A program made the translations under genes and the position numbers. The notes beneath the pieces were generated by a model, which was given only the letters and a program-made list of their open reading frames with translations, was not told where the DNA came from and ran no database searches. Positions 52,901 to 62,262 of a stretch of 63,941 bases of DNA are shown piece by piece. The number at the start of each line of letters is the position of its first letter. Within the stretch, counting starts at the first letter, position 1. Source of the stretch: CAZRUA01 sp964603125 (GTDB lineage: Bacteria > Bacteroidota > Bacteroidia > B-17B0 > Aurantibacillaceae); assembly GCA_964603125.1 (NCBI GenBank), contig CAZRUA010000007.1, forward strand, positions 1-63,941, read 5' to 3'.

Positions 52901-54331
52901 GCTTGCTTCTAAAACACCATCTACGTAAAGTGATACTACACCGTTTTGCCTTACAGCAGCAAGATGATGCCAGGTACCATTAGAAATTGTGGAAGTACCA
53001 GTTGCGTCAGTTCCGCCAATCAAAGAAAAGTTAGCTTTTCCATTACTCACTCCAAACCAAAAATTGTTACCCCCGTTAATTTTCCCAATCATTACTTTAT
53101 TACCCGTTGAACTGGTTGTTTTTGCATATGTTTCAATAGTAAAATCGTTGGTACCAAAGCTAAAACTACTGTTGTTAGGTATATTCACAAAATCATCAGT
53201 TCCATCAAAATTAAGGGCAGCGCCTGAAGGGAATGTACTCGTATTTAATAAAACTGAAACGCTATTGGATTGGTTAGCTGTAGCCAAATCCGCTCTGCCA
53301 TCTCCGTTAAAATCGGCTGAGAATATACACATAGGAGTAGTTCCAGTGGCATAATTAATTGCAGCTGCAAAAGTACCTGAACCACTACCTAATAAAACAG
53401 AAACATTATCACCGGATTGATTAGCTGTAGCTAAATCCAACTTACCATCTCCATTAAAATCGGCTGAAAATACAGAAATAGGGCTAAAGAATCCTGTTGA
53501 ATAATTTACCGCTGCTGCAAAAGTACCAGTGCCGCTTCCTAATAGAATAGAAACATTATTACTACCAAGATTAGCCGCAGCAAGATCTATTTTACCATCT
53601 CCGTTAAAATCCGCCGCATATACTGCCTCTGGATTTGTACCCACTGCATAATTAACGGCCGCTGCAAATGTACCTGTACCACTACCTAAAAGAACGGAAA
53701 CATTATTACCATCAAAATTAGCGGCAACCAAATCCATTTTACCATCCCCATTAAAATCAGCTGAAAACACCGATAGAGGAGTTAATCCAACCGTATAATT
53801 AATATGCGCAGCAAAAGTACCAGTGCCACTACCTAGTAGTATCGAAACATTGTTACTACCAAGATTAGCCGTAGCCAAATCCATTTTGCCATCCCCATTA
53901 AAATCAGCTGAAAATACTGACATAGGACTTGCTCCAACTGAGTAATTAACTGGAGCCGCAAAAGTACCAGTGCCGCTACCTAATAATATAGAAACAGTGT
54001 TATCGCTAGAATTAACTGCGGCCACATCCTTTTTGCCATCTCCGTTGAAATCGGCTGAAAACACAGCACTTGGTCCTGAACCAGCGGCATAATTAACTGC
54101 GGCTGCAAAAGTTCCCGTGCCACTGCCTAATAGCACAGAAACGTTTGTTCCACCAGTATTAGCAGTCACTAAATCCATCTTGCCATCTCCATTAAAATCG
54201 GCCGAAAATACACCATACGGAGTCGTTCCTAATCCGAGTAAATAATTAACCCTAGGGGCAAAACTTACCTGCGCCTTTACTGCACCTGCTGTTGCAAGTA
54301 GTAATGCTATGTTTAATAATTGTTTTTTCAT
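49934..54331 (-). CDS. FG-GAP/VCBS, LamG and SprB-repeat surface protein, T9SS type A
   Basis: A 1465-residue exported protein. Signal peptide (1-20). Seven tandem FG-GAP/VCBS repeats of 49 residues (about 41-370) each carry ADFNGDGKMDL, a calcium-binding D-x-N-x-D-G loop, and VS(V/I)LLGSGTGTFAAAV. Next come LamG/concanavalin-like domains at about 372-540 and about 890-1050 (for example TIETYAKT, WHHLAAVRQNG) and, between them, three SprB-type repeats. Further Ig-like modules and a short stalk with YQWIDCNNANAPIAGETNQ lead to the type-A sorting domain (about 1390-1465) ending in NSKVIRLVKSN. The LamG pairs suggest binding to glycans. No pairing protease or barrel is nearby. Transcribed alone. 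Confidence 0.9.
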   Translation of the reverse strand: MKKQLLNIALLLATAGAVKAQVSFAPRVNYLLGLGTTPYGVFSADFNGDGKMDLVTANTGGTNVSVLLGSGTGTFAAAVNYAAGSGPSAVFSADFNGDGKKDVAAVNSSDNTVSILLGSGTGTFAAPVNYSVGASPMSVFSADFNGDGKMDLATANLGSNNVSILLGSGTGTFAAHINYTVGLTPLSVFSADFNGDGKMDLVAANFDGNNVSVLLGSGTGTFAAAVNYAVGTNPEAVYAADFNGDGKIDLAAANLGSNNVSILLGSGTGTFAAAVNYSTGFFSPISVFSADFNGDGKLDLATANQSGDNVSVLLGSGSGTFAAAINYATGTTPMCIFSADFNGDGRADLATANQSNSVSVLLNTSTFPSGAALNFDGTDDFVNIPNNSSFSFGTNDFTIETYAKTTSSTGNKVMIGKINGGNNFWFGVSNGKANFSLIGGTDATGTSTISNGTWHHLAAVRQNGVVSLYVDGVLEASQNNTGNATINGNLTLGNFSGGFNFAGSLDEVRIWNRALCKGEILNNKNAELPSSQTGLVAYYNFNQGFSGINNSTVTSLTDLSGNSNNGTLNNFALSGTTSNWLAPGAVTSGSTAPAYTPVSASVSSQTNVSCYNGSNGSINLTSSGGTAPYTFVWSNTSTSEDIAGLAAGIYSVTVTDANACKTTQTATLTQPDLLGISIVLSQEITCYNANDGVLTAYALGGTTPYTFLWNTGATTAVITNLGPGAYTATVTDANGCTSNWSRTLVSPFAINISVASTSNVSCNGGADGSATLNVTGGGVYDYDWSPGDPTGEGTSSVTGLTAGAWTCTVTEVLSGCSKTQGVTITEPTAITSLQNITLPPGGTLTVGSNTYATSGTYSDVLTAVNGCDSTVTTNLIVLNQAAALHFDGANDHVIVPYSSAFDFGMNDFTIETWAKTTFISGNQVMIGRIGANNYWFGTSNGKANFSMTGHDVTGTTNVADGNWHHIAAVRKNGIQYIYVDGVLEGTQSTTATGTFAGDLTIGKFGGGFNFAGSLDEIRIWNRALCSGEILNNMNGELNLPQANLAAYYKFNQGIENSNNSAITTLADSSGNTNNGTLTNFALAGTASNWVYPGAVTSGIYANDFVPASFSQTISICSGQSITVGTNTYTTGGTYTDVLTAINGCDSTVTTNLTVNQTPQLVSHSGSVVVCGDGSTSFSVNVGGSNLTYEWYFESWDGTDGPTLINGTYGESNFNTNQLQIDSVITNNWGQYGVYAKATDGLTGCYLYTPYDSITVVLKDTTNEGQINICNGSLFDWHGIQINTAGVYYATETNAVGCDSVFVVEAVFSSPLDNTTSFDNSTATISANLNGAAYQWIDCNNANAPIAGETNQSFTATVNGNYAVVVTVGLCSDTSSCTSITTVGLNDLASSNIVSVMPNPSNGLFNISLGTNASIQVIDVLGRVILSEQKNASNFVIDLTNEENGVYMLRISNAENSKVIRLVKSN
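53221..54211 (-). repeat. Seven FG-GAP/VCBS repeats (about 147 bp each)
   Basis: Seven tandem copies inside the 1465-residue gene, six at 147-150 bp and a shorter last one, encoding ADFNGDG(K/R)xD(L/V). Copies share long identical nucleotide stretches, so recombination can change copy number. Limits are approximate. Confidence 0.85.
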
Positions 54332-54354
54332 TTTATTTTTTTGTTATAAGTGAA

Positions 54355-54385
54355 AATCCTCTTTCGCAAAGTTCAACAGAGGATT
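54355..54385 (-). terminator. Intrinsic terminator after the first GLUG gene
   Basis: Arms AATCCTCT (54355-54362) and AGAGGATT (54378-54385) with a 15-nt loop, followed by T's on the minus strand. It is 8 bp after the stop of the gene at 54393. Confidence 0.7.
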
Positions 54386-54392
54386 ATTTTCT

Positions 54393-57300
54393 TTAATTCT
54401 GTTTAACTATTTTGTACGTATAGCCATTTGTTGTTTTTATGAAGTATACACCATTGCTTTCGTTTGATAAATCAATCTTTGTTTTTGTATCGGTTGTAAA
54501 GCAATTATAAACTACTTCACCTATTACATTTACAACTTCTAATTTAGTTCCTGTTTCAAAGCCTGCAACGATGAATATTCCAGATGTTGGATTTGGATAA
54601 ATTTTTAATGCAGAATTAGGATTTAAGAATTCAGAATTTATACCAACTGTAGTTATTGCTACACAAGCAGAAGTATCTGAGCAAGCACCATTTGTAACCA
54701 CAACCGCGTAGTTTCCATTTGTGGTTGCTGTAAACGACTGATTTGTTTCACCTGCAATCTCTGCGTTTGCATTTCCACAATCAATCCACTGATAAGAAAC
54801 ACCTGTGGCATTAGCTGTAATAGTTATACTATTTGTGTTTGTGGTTATATCCAAAGCTGCAGGCTCGGAGATGGAAACAGTTTGCGTTCCTGTACACATA
54901 TTAACATCCGTTATTGTTACAGTGTATGTTCCTGCTCCCAGTTGCATGATATCTTCAGTTGTAGCACTATTACTCCATACAAAGGTATATGGTGAGCTTC
55001 CTCCACCTGCTGTTACATCTATTGTTCCATCATTATTTCCATAGCAAGATACATTAGTTAAAGAAATTGCTCCGCTAATAGTTGGAACAGGATTTAAAAT
55101 TTGCCAAGTAAATACGGGGTATCCGCTATTATTTGCACAATTTCCCATCGTCCAATAATCATTTGTTCCGTTGGTTGTTTCACCTGTAAAATCCCAAGCA
55201 TGATTTAAATAGGTTGAGTCGGACTTCATTTCATTGGTTGGCCTACCGTTACCGCCTGCACTTATTGACTGACCTGAAGTTTGTACGTCCCAAAAACAAT
55301 TTACAACAGAATTCCCTGTTCCTACACCAATTAATCCGCCCTGACCAATTGTAGTGTTTACATTACCCGCAGCGTAGCAATTGGTTATTGTGCTTGAGTT
55401 ACAACTTCCGATAAGACCTCCAGTTCCACTGGTTCCTGATATATCTATAAGATTTACATTATCGAAATTTTGCCCCATCCGTAAAACAACTACACCCACA
55501 TTTGCCAAAGAATAACAATTGGAGATAGTATTAGAGCTGGAATTTGCTACCAATCCTGCTGAAGAATAACCAGAGGTAATATTTCCAGATGTACTGCATG
55601 TACTTATGTTTGAAGAAATACAATATCCACAAAGTGCTGCACTAGCATAATTACTATTTACAGTGATATTCTTTACATCCAGATTAGTTAAATTAGCATT
55701 AAAACAGTGTCCAAATAATCCTGTATAGCTGTTTCCATTCATTTGAAGATTTTCAATTTTATGATTTTGACCATTATAAGAACCTGTGAATTGGGTTGAG
55801 GAATTACCTATTGAAAGAAAAGCCTGACCAGCATTATAAAATGCACCTCCACTTGTGAAATCAGAGGGGCTGAAACTTATATCTGCTGTTTGAACAAAAT
55901 TTTTATTCCAAAGACAAGAATTCTCGCTAAGAGTTTTCAGATCTTGTTTTGTTGCTATTGCAAAAGGATTGGTCACAGTTCCCTCTCCACCACCAGAAAA
56001 TATTTGCCATTTAAAGATAGGATAACTACTGCCATCAACATTGCATGTGCCAAATGTCCAAATATCGGTTACAAAATCCCAGCCAGCTCCTGTATATGTA
56101 GATTGGATTTGCATTTGCGCAGTATTTAGACCAATGCCACCATCACTTCCACCTAGCGTACTAGTTTGCATGTCCCAAAAGGAATTGATAACTGAACCAC
56201 CATTATTAAGTCCAACAAATCCACCTTCAGTCATAAAACCGACACACGATCCATTGCTGTAACACTTGTCAATTGATGCAATATTCTGCCCTACAAAGCC
56301 GCCAACATTATTCAATCCGCCTACACCTCCATTGCTGTAACTATTATTAATTCCACCTTCGTTATACCCAACTAGTCCACCTACGTTTGTAGTACCTAAA
56401 CCGGAAACGGGGGAAACAGGACCGCTGTTAAAGCAATAATAAATGATTCCAAGATTACCATTCCACGCAACCAATCCGCCTTGGTGCATACCAGAAAAAC
56501 TCTCAACAATTCCTATATTGTAGCATTTGGTTATTATTCCTGTAGAATATCCCGTCAATCCTCCAACATAACTATACCCCCTCACGTGTGCTGTGTTATA
56601 ACAGTTGCTGATAATAATGCTGGCTGAGTTGTTGTACCCAACCAAACCACCTACATTATCATTTCCAGTTACTGCTCCGTCGCAATGACTATATTTAATG
56701 TCTCCCATATCATTATACCCAACCAGTCCACCTGTATAATCAGATCCACTAATTGTACCCGTGCTGTAGCAGTTGATAATAGTTCCTAAGTCAAAATTCC
56801 CAACTAATCCTCCTACTTTAGTAGAACTTCCGTTTATCACCACGCTACTATAACTATTGCTAATATCACCATCATTAGCACCTGCTAAACCACCTATCAT
56901 ATCACTACCGCTAACAGTTCCGCTACTATGACAGTTATTTATGCTACCGTAATACAGATTATAGCCTACCAAGCCACCTACTGCAGATCCGGTGCCGTTT
57001 ACAGTTCCGCTAGTATAGCAGTTACTTATTGATCCTGCGTAATTTTGCCCCACCAATCCTCCAATTCTATCATATCCATTTATATTTACATTAGTACAAG
57101 CAAGGTTACTTACTGAAGCTGCAAAGTCATTCGTATATCCAAACAAACCAATATAACTTTGCGATGGCCGATTAATATATAAACTATCAATTAACTTATT
57201 ATTGCCATTGTAAGTACCAAAAAACTGAGTCGTTAAATTTCCTATGGGGCTAAAGCCTTGCCCTCCGTAATAAAAATCCCCACCGCTTGCAAAATCGGTT

Positions 57301-57497
57301 GAACTAAACATAATATCTGCTGTTTGAATAAAATGGTAGCTCCACTGGCTTGAACTATCACTCAGGTATTTTAAATCGGCCTTGTTGGCTATTTTGTAAG
57401 GGTCGGCAAGAGTTCCGCTACCGCCGGAGTAGTTTTGTGCGCTTATTGTGTTTGCGGTGGCAATTAGTAAGGCAATGTTAAGTAGTTGTTTAATCAT
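54393..57497 (-). CDS. GLUG-repeat surface protein, T9SS type A
   Basis: A 1034-residue exported protein. Signal peptide (1-20: MIKQLLNIALLIATANTISA). The main body (about 20-780) is made of many GLUG-type repeats of about 25-32 residues with the theme (I/V)GGL(V/T)GYN...(I/V)xNCY(S/N)xGxV, which fold as a beta-helix; two cycles are separated near residue 470 by a WDMQTSTLGGSDGG segment. One SprB-type unit (NVSCYGNNDG, about 830-900), the YQWIDCGNANAEIAGETNQ stalk, and a type-A sorting domain (about 960-1034, ending TYKIVKQN) follow. Similar N-terminal and stalk segments recur in the neighbouring genes. Confidence 0.88.
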   Translation of the reverse strand: MIKQLLNIALLIATANTISAQNYSGGSGTLADPYKIANKADLKYLSDSSSQWSYHFIQTADIMFSSTDFASGGDFYYGGQGFSPIGNLTTQFFGTYNGNNKLIDSLYINRPSQSYIGLFGYTNDFAASVSNLACTNVNINGYDRIGGLVGQNYAGSISNCYTSGTVNGTGSAVGGLVGYNLYYGSINNCHSSGTVSGSDMIGGLAGANDGDISNSYSSVVINGSSTKVGGLVGNFDLGTIINCYSTGTISGSDYTGGLVGYNDMGDIKYSHCDGAVTGNDNVGGLVGYNNSASIIISNCYNTAHVRGYSYVGGLTGYSTGIITKCYNIGIVESFSGMHQGGLVAWNGNLGIIYYCFNSGPVSPVSGLGTTNVGGLVGYNEGGINNSYSNGGVGGLNNVGGFVGQNIASIDKCYSNGSCVGFMTEGGFVGLNNGGSVINSFWDMQTSTLGGSDGGIGLNTAQMQIQSTYTGAGWDFVTDIWTFGTCNVDGSSYPIFKWQIFSGGGEGTVTNPFAIATKQDLKTLSENSCLWNKNFVQTADISFSPSDFTSGGAFYNAGQAFLSIGNSSTQFTGSYNGQNHKIENLQMNGNSYTGLFGHCFNANLTNLDVKNITVNSNYASAALCGYCISSNISTCSTSGNITSGYSSAGLVANSSSNTISNCYSLANVGVVVLRMGQNFDNVNLIDISGTSGTGGLIGSCNSSTITNCYAAGNVNTTIGQGGLIGVGTGNSVVNCFWDVQTSGQSISAGGNGRPTNEMKSDSTYLNHAWDFTGETTNGTNDYWTMGNCANNSGYPVFTWQILNPVPTISGAISLTNVSCYGNNDGTIDVTAGGGSSPYTFVWSNSATTEDIMQLGAGTYTVTITDVNMCTGTQTVSISEPAALDITTNTNSITITANATGVSYQWIDCGNANAEIAGETNQSFTATTNGNYAVVVTNGACSDTSACVAITTVGINSEFLNPNSALKIYPNPTSGIFIVAGFETGTKLEVVNVIGEVVYNCFTTDTKTKIDLSNESNGVYFIKTTNGYTYKIVKQN

Positions 57498-57523
57498 ATT
57501 TATTTGGTTATAGTTTAAAAAAT

Positions 57524-57549
57524 CCCTGCTACTTAAATTTATAGCAGGG
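57524..57549 (-). terminator. Intrinsic terminator after the RCC1 gene
   Basis: Stem CCCTGCTA (57524-57531)/TAGCAGGG (57542-57549), 10-nt loop, followed by a T-run on the minus strand. It is 12 bp after the stop of the 1102-residue gene at 57562. Confidence 0.75.
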
Positions 57550-57561
57550 CTTTAATTGATA

Positions 57562-60500
57562 TTAGTTTTGTTTAACAATTCTCCATGTTTTAGTAATGCC
57601 TTCGCTTTCCAGCATCAAATAGTAAATGCCACTTTGGTAGTTACTTAAATCAATAGAGTCGTTTGATGTGATTGTTTTATTTAACAATTCGGCTCCAATA
57701 ACATTTATTACTTTAACTTTATAAGGCATAATAGCAGTATTATTAAATCTTATATTAAACACGCCATTGCTTGGATTTGGATAAACGCTAATGCCTGAAC
57801 TTAATGCAGCATCATTTAAACCGGTAGTAATATTTATAGTTAAATGCAATTGAACAATACTATCACAACCTGTATGGTTAATTAATGTATCAATGTAATC
57901 ACCTGATGCAAATAATGAGTCAGGATAATTCCAAACGTAAAAATCGTTGGCAACAATGGTGTCTTTGCCTGAATTGGTGCAGTTAAATCCAGTTGCTACA
58001 TTTGGGTTTCCTAGGTAGAATTCACTAAATTTTGTTACCGGAACATTTAGCTCCCAAACTTGTTGAGTTGGTTTCCAGGTAGCAAACATATTTTGGTAAA
58101 AGGTTGGTACATTGCGCCATACACTATTTGTAGTATCAAACGTTTCGTGCATGTGCAACATGGTAGTTATCATAGTTCGCGAAGGATTTGTAACGGCATT
58201 AGTATCATTTGTTAAGGCATCGGAAGGATGTGCTGTATTAAATACCTGTACATCTTGATAGGTATAAAAGAACTTTATTTCAGCATTTATGTTTTCTGTT
58301 TGCTGTGCTTGAACTGAAGTAACACGACGCACGAAATTTTTATTACCAACTGTAACTGCTCCGGTACTGGCTACCGTTTGCGTTACACTTGTTTCTCCGG
58401 GTGATGTACCTCCTGTAAAATCCGTTATTACAACCAACTGAGTACAGTTTTGCGCATCAGTGTAGTTTTTTGTTGTTCCATCAGTTTGATTTGCAGTAGC
58501 TGTTGCTGTACCAGTTGTGTTAGATACGCCACTTGATGCTGTAACACCCAATGTAAAAGTAGAAGTAGAGCTACCAAAGCCTCCCAAGCCATAATAAACG
58601 GTTAGCGTATATGTTTGTGGTGCTGTTATTACTTTTGGTGTACCTTCTATTACACCTTTTACAGCATTAAAGGTTAAGCCTGAAGGCAACGTTGGTGTAA
58701 TATTATAATTGTATAAACTTAAGCGCAATAGTTTATTTTGTCCATTATCAGCCACCCAATATTCTGTTAAATTTCCTTTTCTTACTAAAACTGCACCAAC
58801 AGGAGCAACCGCATTAAACATAGAGGTAAAACTTGTATCTATTTGGCTAACCAAACTACCATCGGGCGCAAGATTAGAACTTGCTAAACCAACGATACCT
58901 GTAGTACGAGAGCTAACCATCATCACTGTAGCGTCTGGATTTATGAGGGTATCGGCATAAATATAATCAAGAGCCATACCTGCGGTTGAAGCTGAATCTA
59001 CTAGTGCAATAGGGGTTTCTGCTTGGTTGTTAAACATATGTACTCCCTCTAGCACATGGTTTATGGGGTCGGCCATTAATAAGCGTTTATCTCCATAAAC
59101 ATTATCCATACTTAAAGATGTATAATGCCTGTTAAAATAAGCTAAAGCACCAGAGTTTATTATTGCATTAGGTTCATTCATGTCCATAGAATTTACACCA
59201 TAAACCCCAGCCCCAGAAAGCGTATCAGAAAAATAAAGGTTTGGAACGTATCCGGGCTGACTAGAGTAAACCATATCTGTAATTACATTACTAGTGCCCA
59301 AATAAGCATTTGGTATAGAGTTGATGAGCGCTCCTGTGGGATCGCATTTGTGAATTTGCAGGTATCCATTACCATCCACACTACCATTATTAATGTATAA
59401 AGTATCATTGTCATCAACGGTAAATGCCCAAATGTTAGTTAGTGAAAGGTTAGGATATGTTTTGTATACTGTTCCATCAAAATTATATGCTATAACACTA
59501 TTGTTGTTCTTAAGCACAAATACAGCGTGGCTGTTTTTATCAATAGCTATGGGGTTATTTAAGTTGATGCTATTGTCTAATACCAATTGTAAATCGGGAT
59601 TAGAGCCAACGGTAGTGCTAGTAATGTTTACATTACTCCCCTCACACACAGTAGCAGCAGTGCCGCCATTACCATCCATGTTCATAGTGGCTTGTGGAGG
59701 AGTTGGCGGCGCACAAGGGTCGGGAATTTGTGTTGGGGAGTTATAATAATTATTAGTTTCACCAATTCCTAATTCTCCATATATATTAGTTCCGAAGCCC
59801 CATAAAGTACCATCACTTTTTTTATAAAAAGATATTGCTGCTGCTGGTAATGATTCATCATATACAGAACTTAAACCATGTATGTAAATTGTTTTTCCAA
59901 CAGAAATTGAACTTGCATTATTCAATCCTGTAATTTGTTTTGGGTAATTATAGAAATTTCCATTTTCACCTATGCCTAATTCTCCATATAAGTTATTTCC
60001 ACATGTCCAAATAGTACCATTATTTCTTAAAAATACGGTGTAGCCTTTTCCAGCAGCTATCTGGGTAATACTATCTAAATTGGTTATTTTTGTAGGGATG
60101 TTTCTTGGAACGAAGCTTTCAATTCCTAATTCTCCCAAAATATTGCTTCCGCAACTAAAAACAGTTCCAAGAGTGGTTAAAAAAACAGAGTGAGTTGTAC
60201 CAGCTGAAATTGCTTTAACAAAAATAGCCAATGCTAAAACTGGTGAATAACGGCTAGTGTTTGTTCCGTCTCCTAATTTACCGTCATCATTATCGCCACA
60301 GGCATATACAAAACCAAGTTTATTTAAAAACAACGAATGATAAGAGCCTGCGGAAATTGCTGTTATTTTATTTAAACTAGGTATTTGAGTAGGCGTTAAA
60401 ATGCTCGAATTATTTGAACCCAAACCGCATTCGCCAAATTTATTGTCCCCACAAGCCCATACAGTACTATCGTTTTTTAAAAACAAGGAATGATGCTCTG

Positions 60501-60870
60501 CAGCAGAAATAGCTTTAACATTATTTAAGCCAGGGATTTGCACTGGTGTCAAAATATTGTTAGTATCTCCAGTTCCTAGTTGTCCAAAATGATTATTTCC
60601 ACAAACCCAAACTGTACCATCGTTTTTTAGGAATAATGTACTAAGTCCTGAAGATGAAACATCAATAACATTAGCTAAACTGGCTATGGTTTTAGGTAAT
60701 GATAAATGGGTGGTGTTGCCATGCCCTAATTGCCCGAACATATTATTGCCAAATGAGCGTACCGAATCGCCACAAATAATGTAATTGGCTAAGCCTCCTG
60801 CTGCAATTTTTTGCCCAAAGCTAAGGCTGCTTGCAGCCAAAGCTATAATTAAAAGTATTTTTTTAATCAT
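57562..60870 (-). CDS. RCC1-repeat surface protein, T9SS type A
   Basis: A 1102-residue exported protein. The ATG at 60868-60870 is chosen because it opens a good signal peptide (MIKKILLIIALAASSLSFGQ); the frame continues upstream only to a TTG. Residues about 20-390 form RCC1-like blades (VWVCGNNHFGQLGTGD, VWACGDNKFGECGLGS and similar, seven or so). Next come a vWA/NHL-like segment, Ig-like regions (PSGLTFNAVKGVIEGTPKV) and a beta region with NAEIKFFYTYQDV. A type-A sorting domain closes the protein (about 1030-1102, ending TKTWRIVKQN). RCC1 domains in bacteria are mostly structural; binding partners are unknown. Confidence 0.87.
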   Translation of the reverse strand: MIKKILLIIALAASSLSFGQKIAAGGLANYIICGDSVRSFGNNMFGQLGHGNTTHLSLPKTIASLANVIDVSSSGLSTLFLKNDGTVWVCGNNHFGQLGTGDTNNILTPVQIPGLNNVKAISAAEHHSLFLKNDSTVWACGDNKFGECGLGSNNSSILTPTQIPSLNKITAISAGSYHSLFLNKLGFVYACGDNDDGKLGDGTNTSRYSPVLALAIFVKAISAGTTHSVFLTTLGTVFSCGSNILGELGIESFVPRNIPTKITNLDSITQIAAGKGYTVFLRNNGTIWTCGNNLYGELGIGENGNFYNYPKQITGLNNASSISVGKTIYIHGLSSVYDESLPAAAISFYKKSDGTLWGFGTNIYGELGIGETNNYYNSPTQIPDPCAPPTPPQATMNMDGNGGTAATVCEGSNVNITSTTVGSNPDLQLVLDNSINLNNPIAIDKNSHAVFVLKNNNSVIAYNFDGTVYKTYPNLSLTNIWAFTVDDNDTLYINNGSVDGNGYLQIHKCDPTGALINSIPNAYLGTSNVITDMVYSSQPGYVPNLYFSDTLSGAGVYGVNSMDMNEPNAIINSGALAYFNRHYTSLSMDNVYGDKRLLMADPINHVLEGVHMFNNQAETPIALVDSASTAGMALDYIYADTLINPDATVMMVSSRTTGIVGLASSNLAPDGSLVSQIDTSFTSMFNAVAPVGAVLVRKGNLTEYWVADNGQNKLLRLSLYNYNITPTLPSGLTFNAVKGVIEGTPKVITAPQTYTLTVYYGLGGFGSSTSTFTLGVTASSGVSNTTGTATATANQTDGTTKNYTDAQNCTQLVVITDFTGGTSPGETSVTQTVASTGAVTVGNKNFVRRVTSVQAQQTENINAEIKFFYTYQDVQVFNTAHPSDALTNDTNAVTNPSRTMITTMLHMHETFDTTNSVWRNVPTFYQNMFATWKPTQQVWELNVPVTKFSEFYLGNPNVATGFNCTNSGKDTIVANDFYVWNYPDSLFASGDYIDTLINHTGCDSIVQLHLTINITTGLNDAALSSGISVYPNPSNGVFNIRFNNTAIMPYKVKVINVIGAELLNKTITSNDSIDLSNYQSGIYYLMLESEGITKTWRIVKQN

Positions 60871-60960
60871 GTTATGATAATTTAAAAATTTCAAGCGCCA
60901 AATTAAAACATTGTACCATGTTTAACACCCTCCAAAAAGCCAAACTTTTTTTAAACCATT

Positions 60961-60979
60961 ATTAGTTGTAATAACTAAT
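60961..60979. promoter_or_regulatory. Inverted repeat upstream of the AraC-type regulator
   Basis: ATTAGTT-GTAAT-AACTAAT, 7-bp arms. It lies 22 bp before the ATG of the AraC gene (61001) and 90 bp before the divergent RCC1 gene. TATTTTAG at 60982-60989 is a one-mismatch -7 element. Confidence 0.4.
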
Positions 60980-61000
60980 TGTATTTTAGCCTTCATTAAT

Positions 61001-62074
61001 ATGGAAGGAAGTATTTTACAATCTTTAAAAAAATGGTTTAATAAATTTGAACGTTATAAGGTAACTTATAAAAACGGTAGCTACCACTTGGCTAATTTGT
61101 TTCAATCGCCTCAAACCATCATTGCCACCTTTGATAAAATGCCCTTTTGTGAGCATGATCGTGAGAGGAAACGGCAAATCTCGGAGACCATATTTATAAA
61201 AAGTACCATGTATTATTTTAACCCTGAGGAAGAATTATGGGTACTTGTATCAAATTTGCAGTTTAAAAAAAATGTGATGATGAAGAATTTGTATGACAAA
61301 GATCTTCCTTTAGAATACCATTTTATTAATATTCACATTAAAGATAAAGCAATAGTAAACAAATCACTAGTTAATGGATTAACGCTTAAAAATAGGACAT
61401 GGTCGATGTTTAAAGCTGGAGAAGCAATAAATGAATATCATTTTAAAAATTCGAATGAGAAGAACATTACTATTTTTTTTACTACAAATTGGCTTGAAAA
61501 GCAAATTATAAAAAATCCGAAGTACAAGGCAAATAGGCTTAAAGATTTTTTTGATTCATCAAATAGTTATTTGATCATGGATGAGGAGGACCCAAATTAT
61601 GATAACATTTTTGAGCACATAATGAATTTAGTTGAGAGGAACAAGAATGATATACATATTAATGAACTAAAAGATCAAACATATCTTGTTCTTACAAAAT
61701 TCATAAATAAATTAAATACAGAAATTATTTCAGAAAACCACTTTGGATTAAATGATACAGACCGTAAAAATATTCAGCAAGCCGAAGCTTTTTTACTGAA
61801 TAATTTAATGTGTTCATTCCCTGGAATTGAAAAAGTTGCACTAAAGGTAGGTATATCGCCATCTAAATTAAAAATGGATTTTAAATCTTATCACAATAAA
61901 AGTATTTATCAATATTATAGCGAACATCAAATGAAATTGGCATATGATCTAATTAATAGGAATACCTATACAGTGCGTGAGATTGCCACCATGTTTGGAT
62001 ATGAAAACAGTAGCAAATTTTCTGCACGTTTTAAAACCATATACAATGTTTTACCATCGGAAATAGAGGCTTAA
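61001..62074 (+). CDS. AraC-family transcriptional regulator
   Basis: A 357-residue regulator. The first 250 residues have no recognised ligand-binding family; they are basic and aromatic. The C-terminal 95 residues are an AraC-type double helix-turn-helix: EKVALKVGISPSKLKMDFKS and VREIATMFGYENSSKFSARF followed by KTIYNVLPSEIEA. This order is typical of the Bacteroidota AraC proteins that control surface genes. It is encoded divergently from the RCC1 gene, and the GLUG gene on its other side ends toward it. Its location and an upstream inverted repeat make the flanking T9SS genes likely targets (inference). Confidence 0.92.
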   Translation: MEGSILQSLKKWFNKFERYKVTYKNGSYHLANLFQSPQTIIATFDKMPFCEHDRERKRQISETIFIKSTMYYFNPEEELWVLVSNLQFKKNVMMKNLYDKDLPLEYHFINIHIKDKAIVNKSLVNGLTLKNRTWSMFKAGEAINEYHFKNSNEKNITIFFTTNWLEKQIIKNPKYKANRLKDFFDSSNSYLIMDEEDPNYDNIFEHIMNLVERNKNDIHINELKDQTYLVLTKFINKLNTEIISENHFGLNDTDRKNIQQAEAFLLNNLMCSFPGIEKVALKVGISPSKLKMDFKSYHNKSIYQYYSEHQMKLAYDLINRNTYTVREIATMFGYENSSKFSARFKTIYNVLPSEIEA

Positions 62075-62214
62075 AAAGTTCCTAAGAGATACTTAACAAA
62101 TGTTCAATGCAGCGAAGTGTTTTTTATAATTATAGTATAAAAGCCAAATTTAAGAATTACAGGAAAAACAATTGTACTACTGGTTTTAGCCTGAAAGTAA
62201 TTACCACAAATAAA

Positions 62215-62242
62215 AAAGCTGCCTGTTTTCACAGGCAGCTTT
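62215..62242. terminator. Bidirectional intrinsic terminator
   Basis: Arms AAAGCTGCCTG (62215-62225) and CAGGCAGCTTT (62232-62242), 6-nt loop. Located between the AraC gene and the convergent second GLUG gene. Confidence 0.85.
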
Positions 62243-62262
62243 ACTTTAATCAAAAGTTCTAA

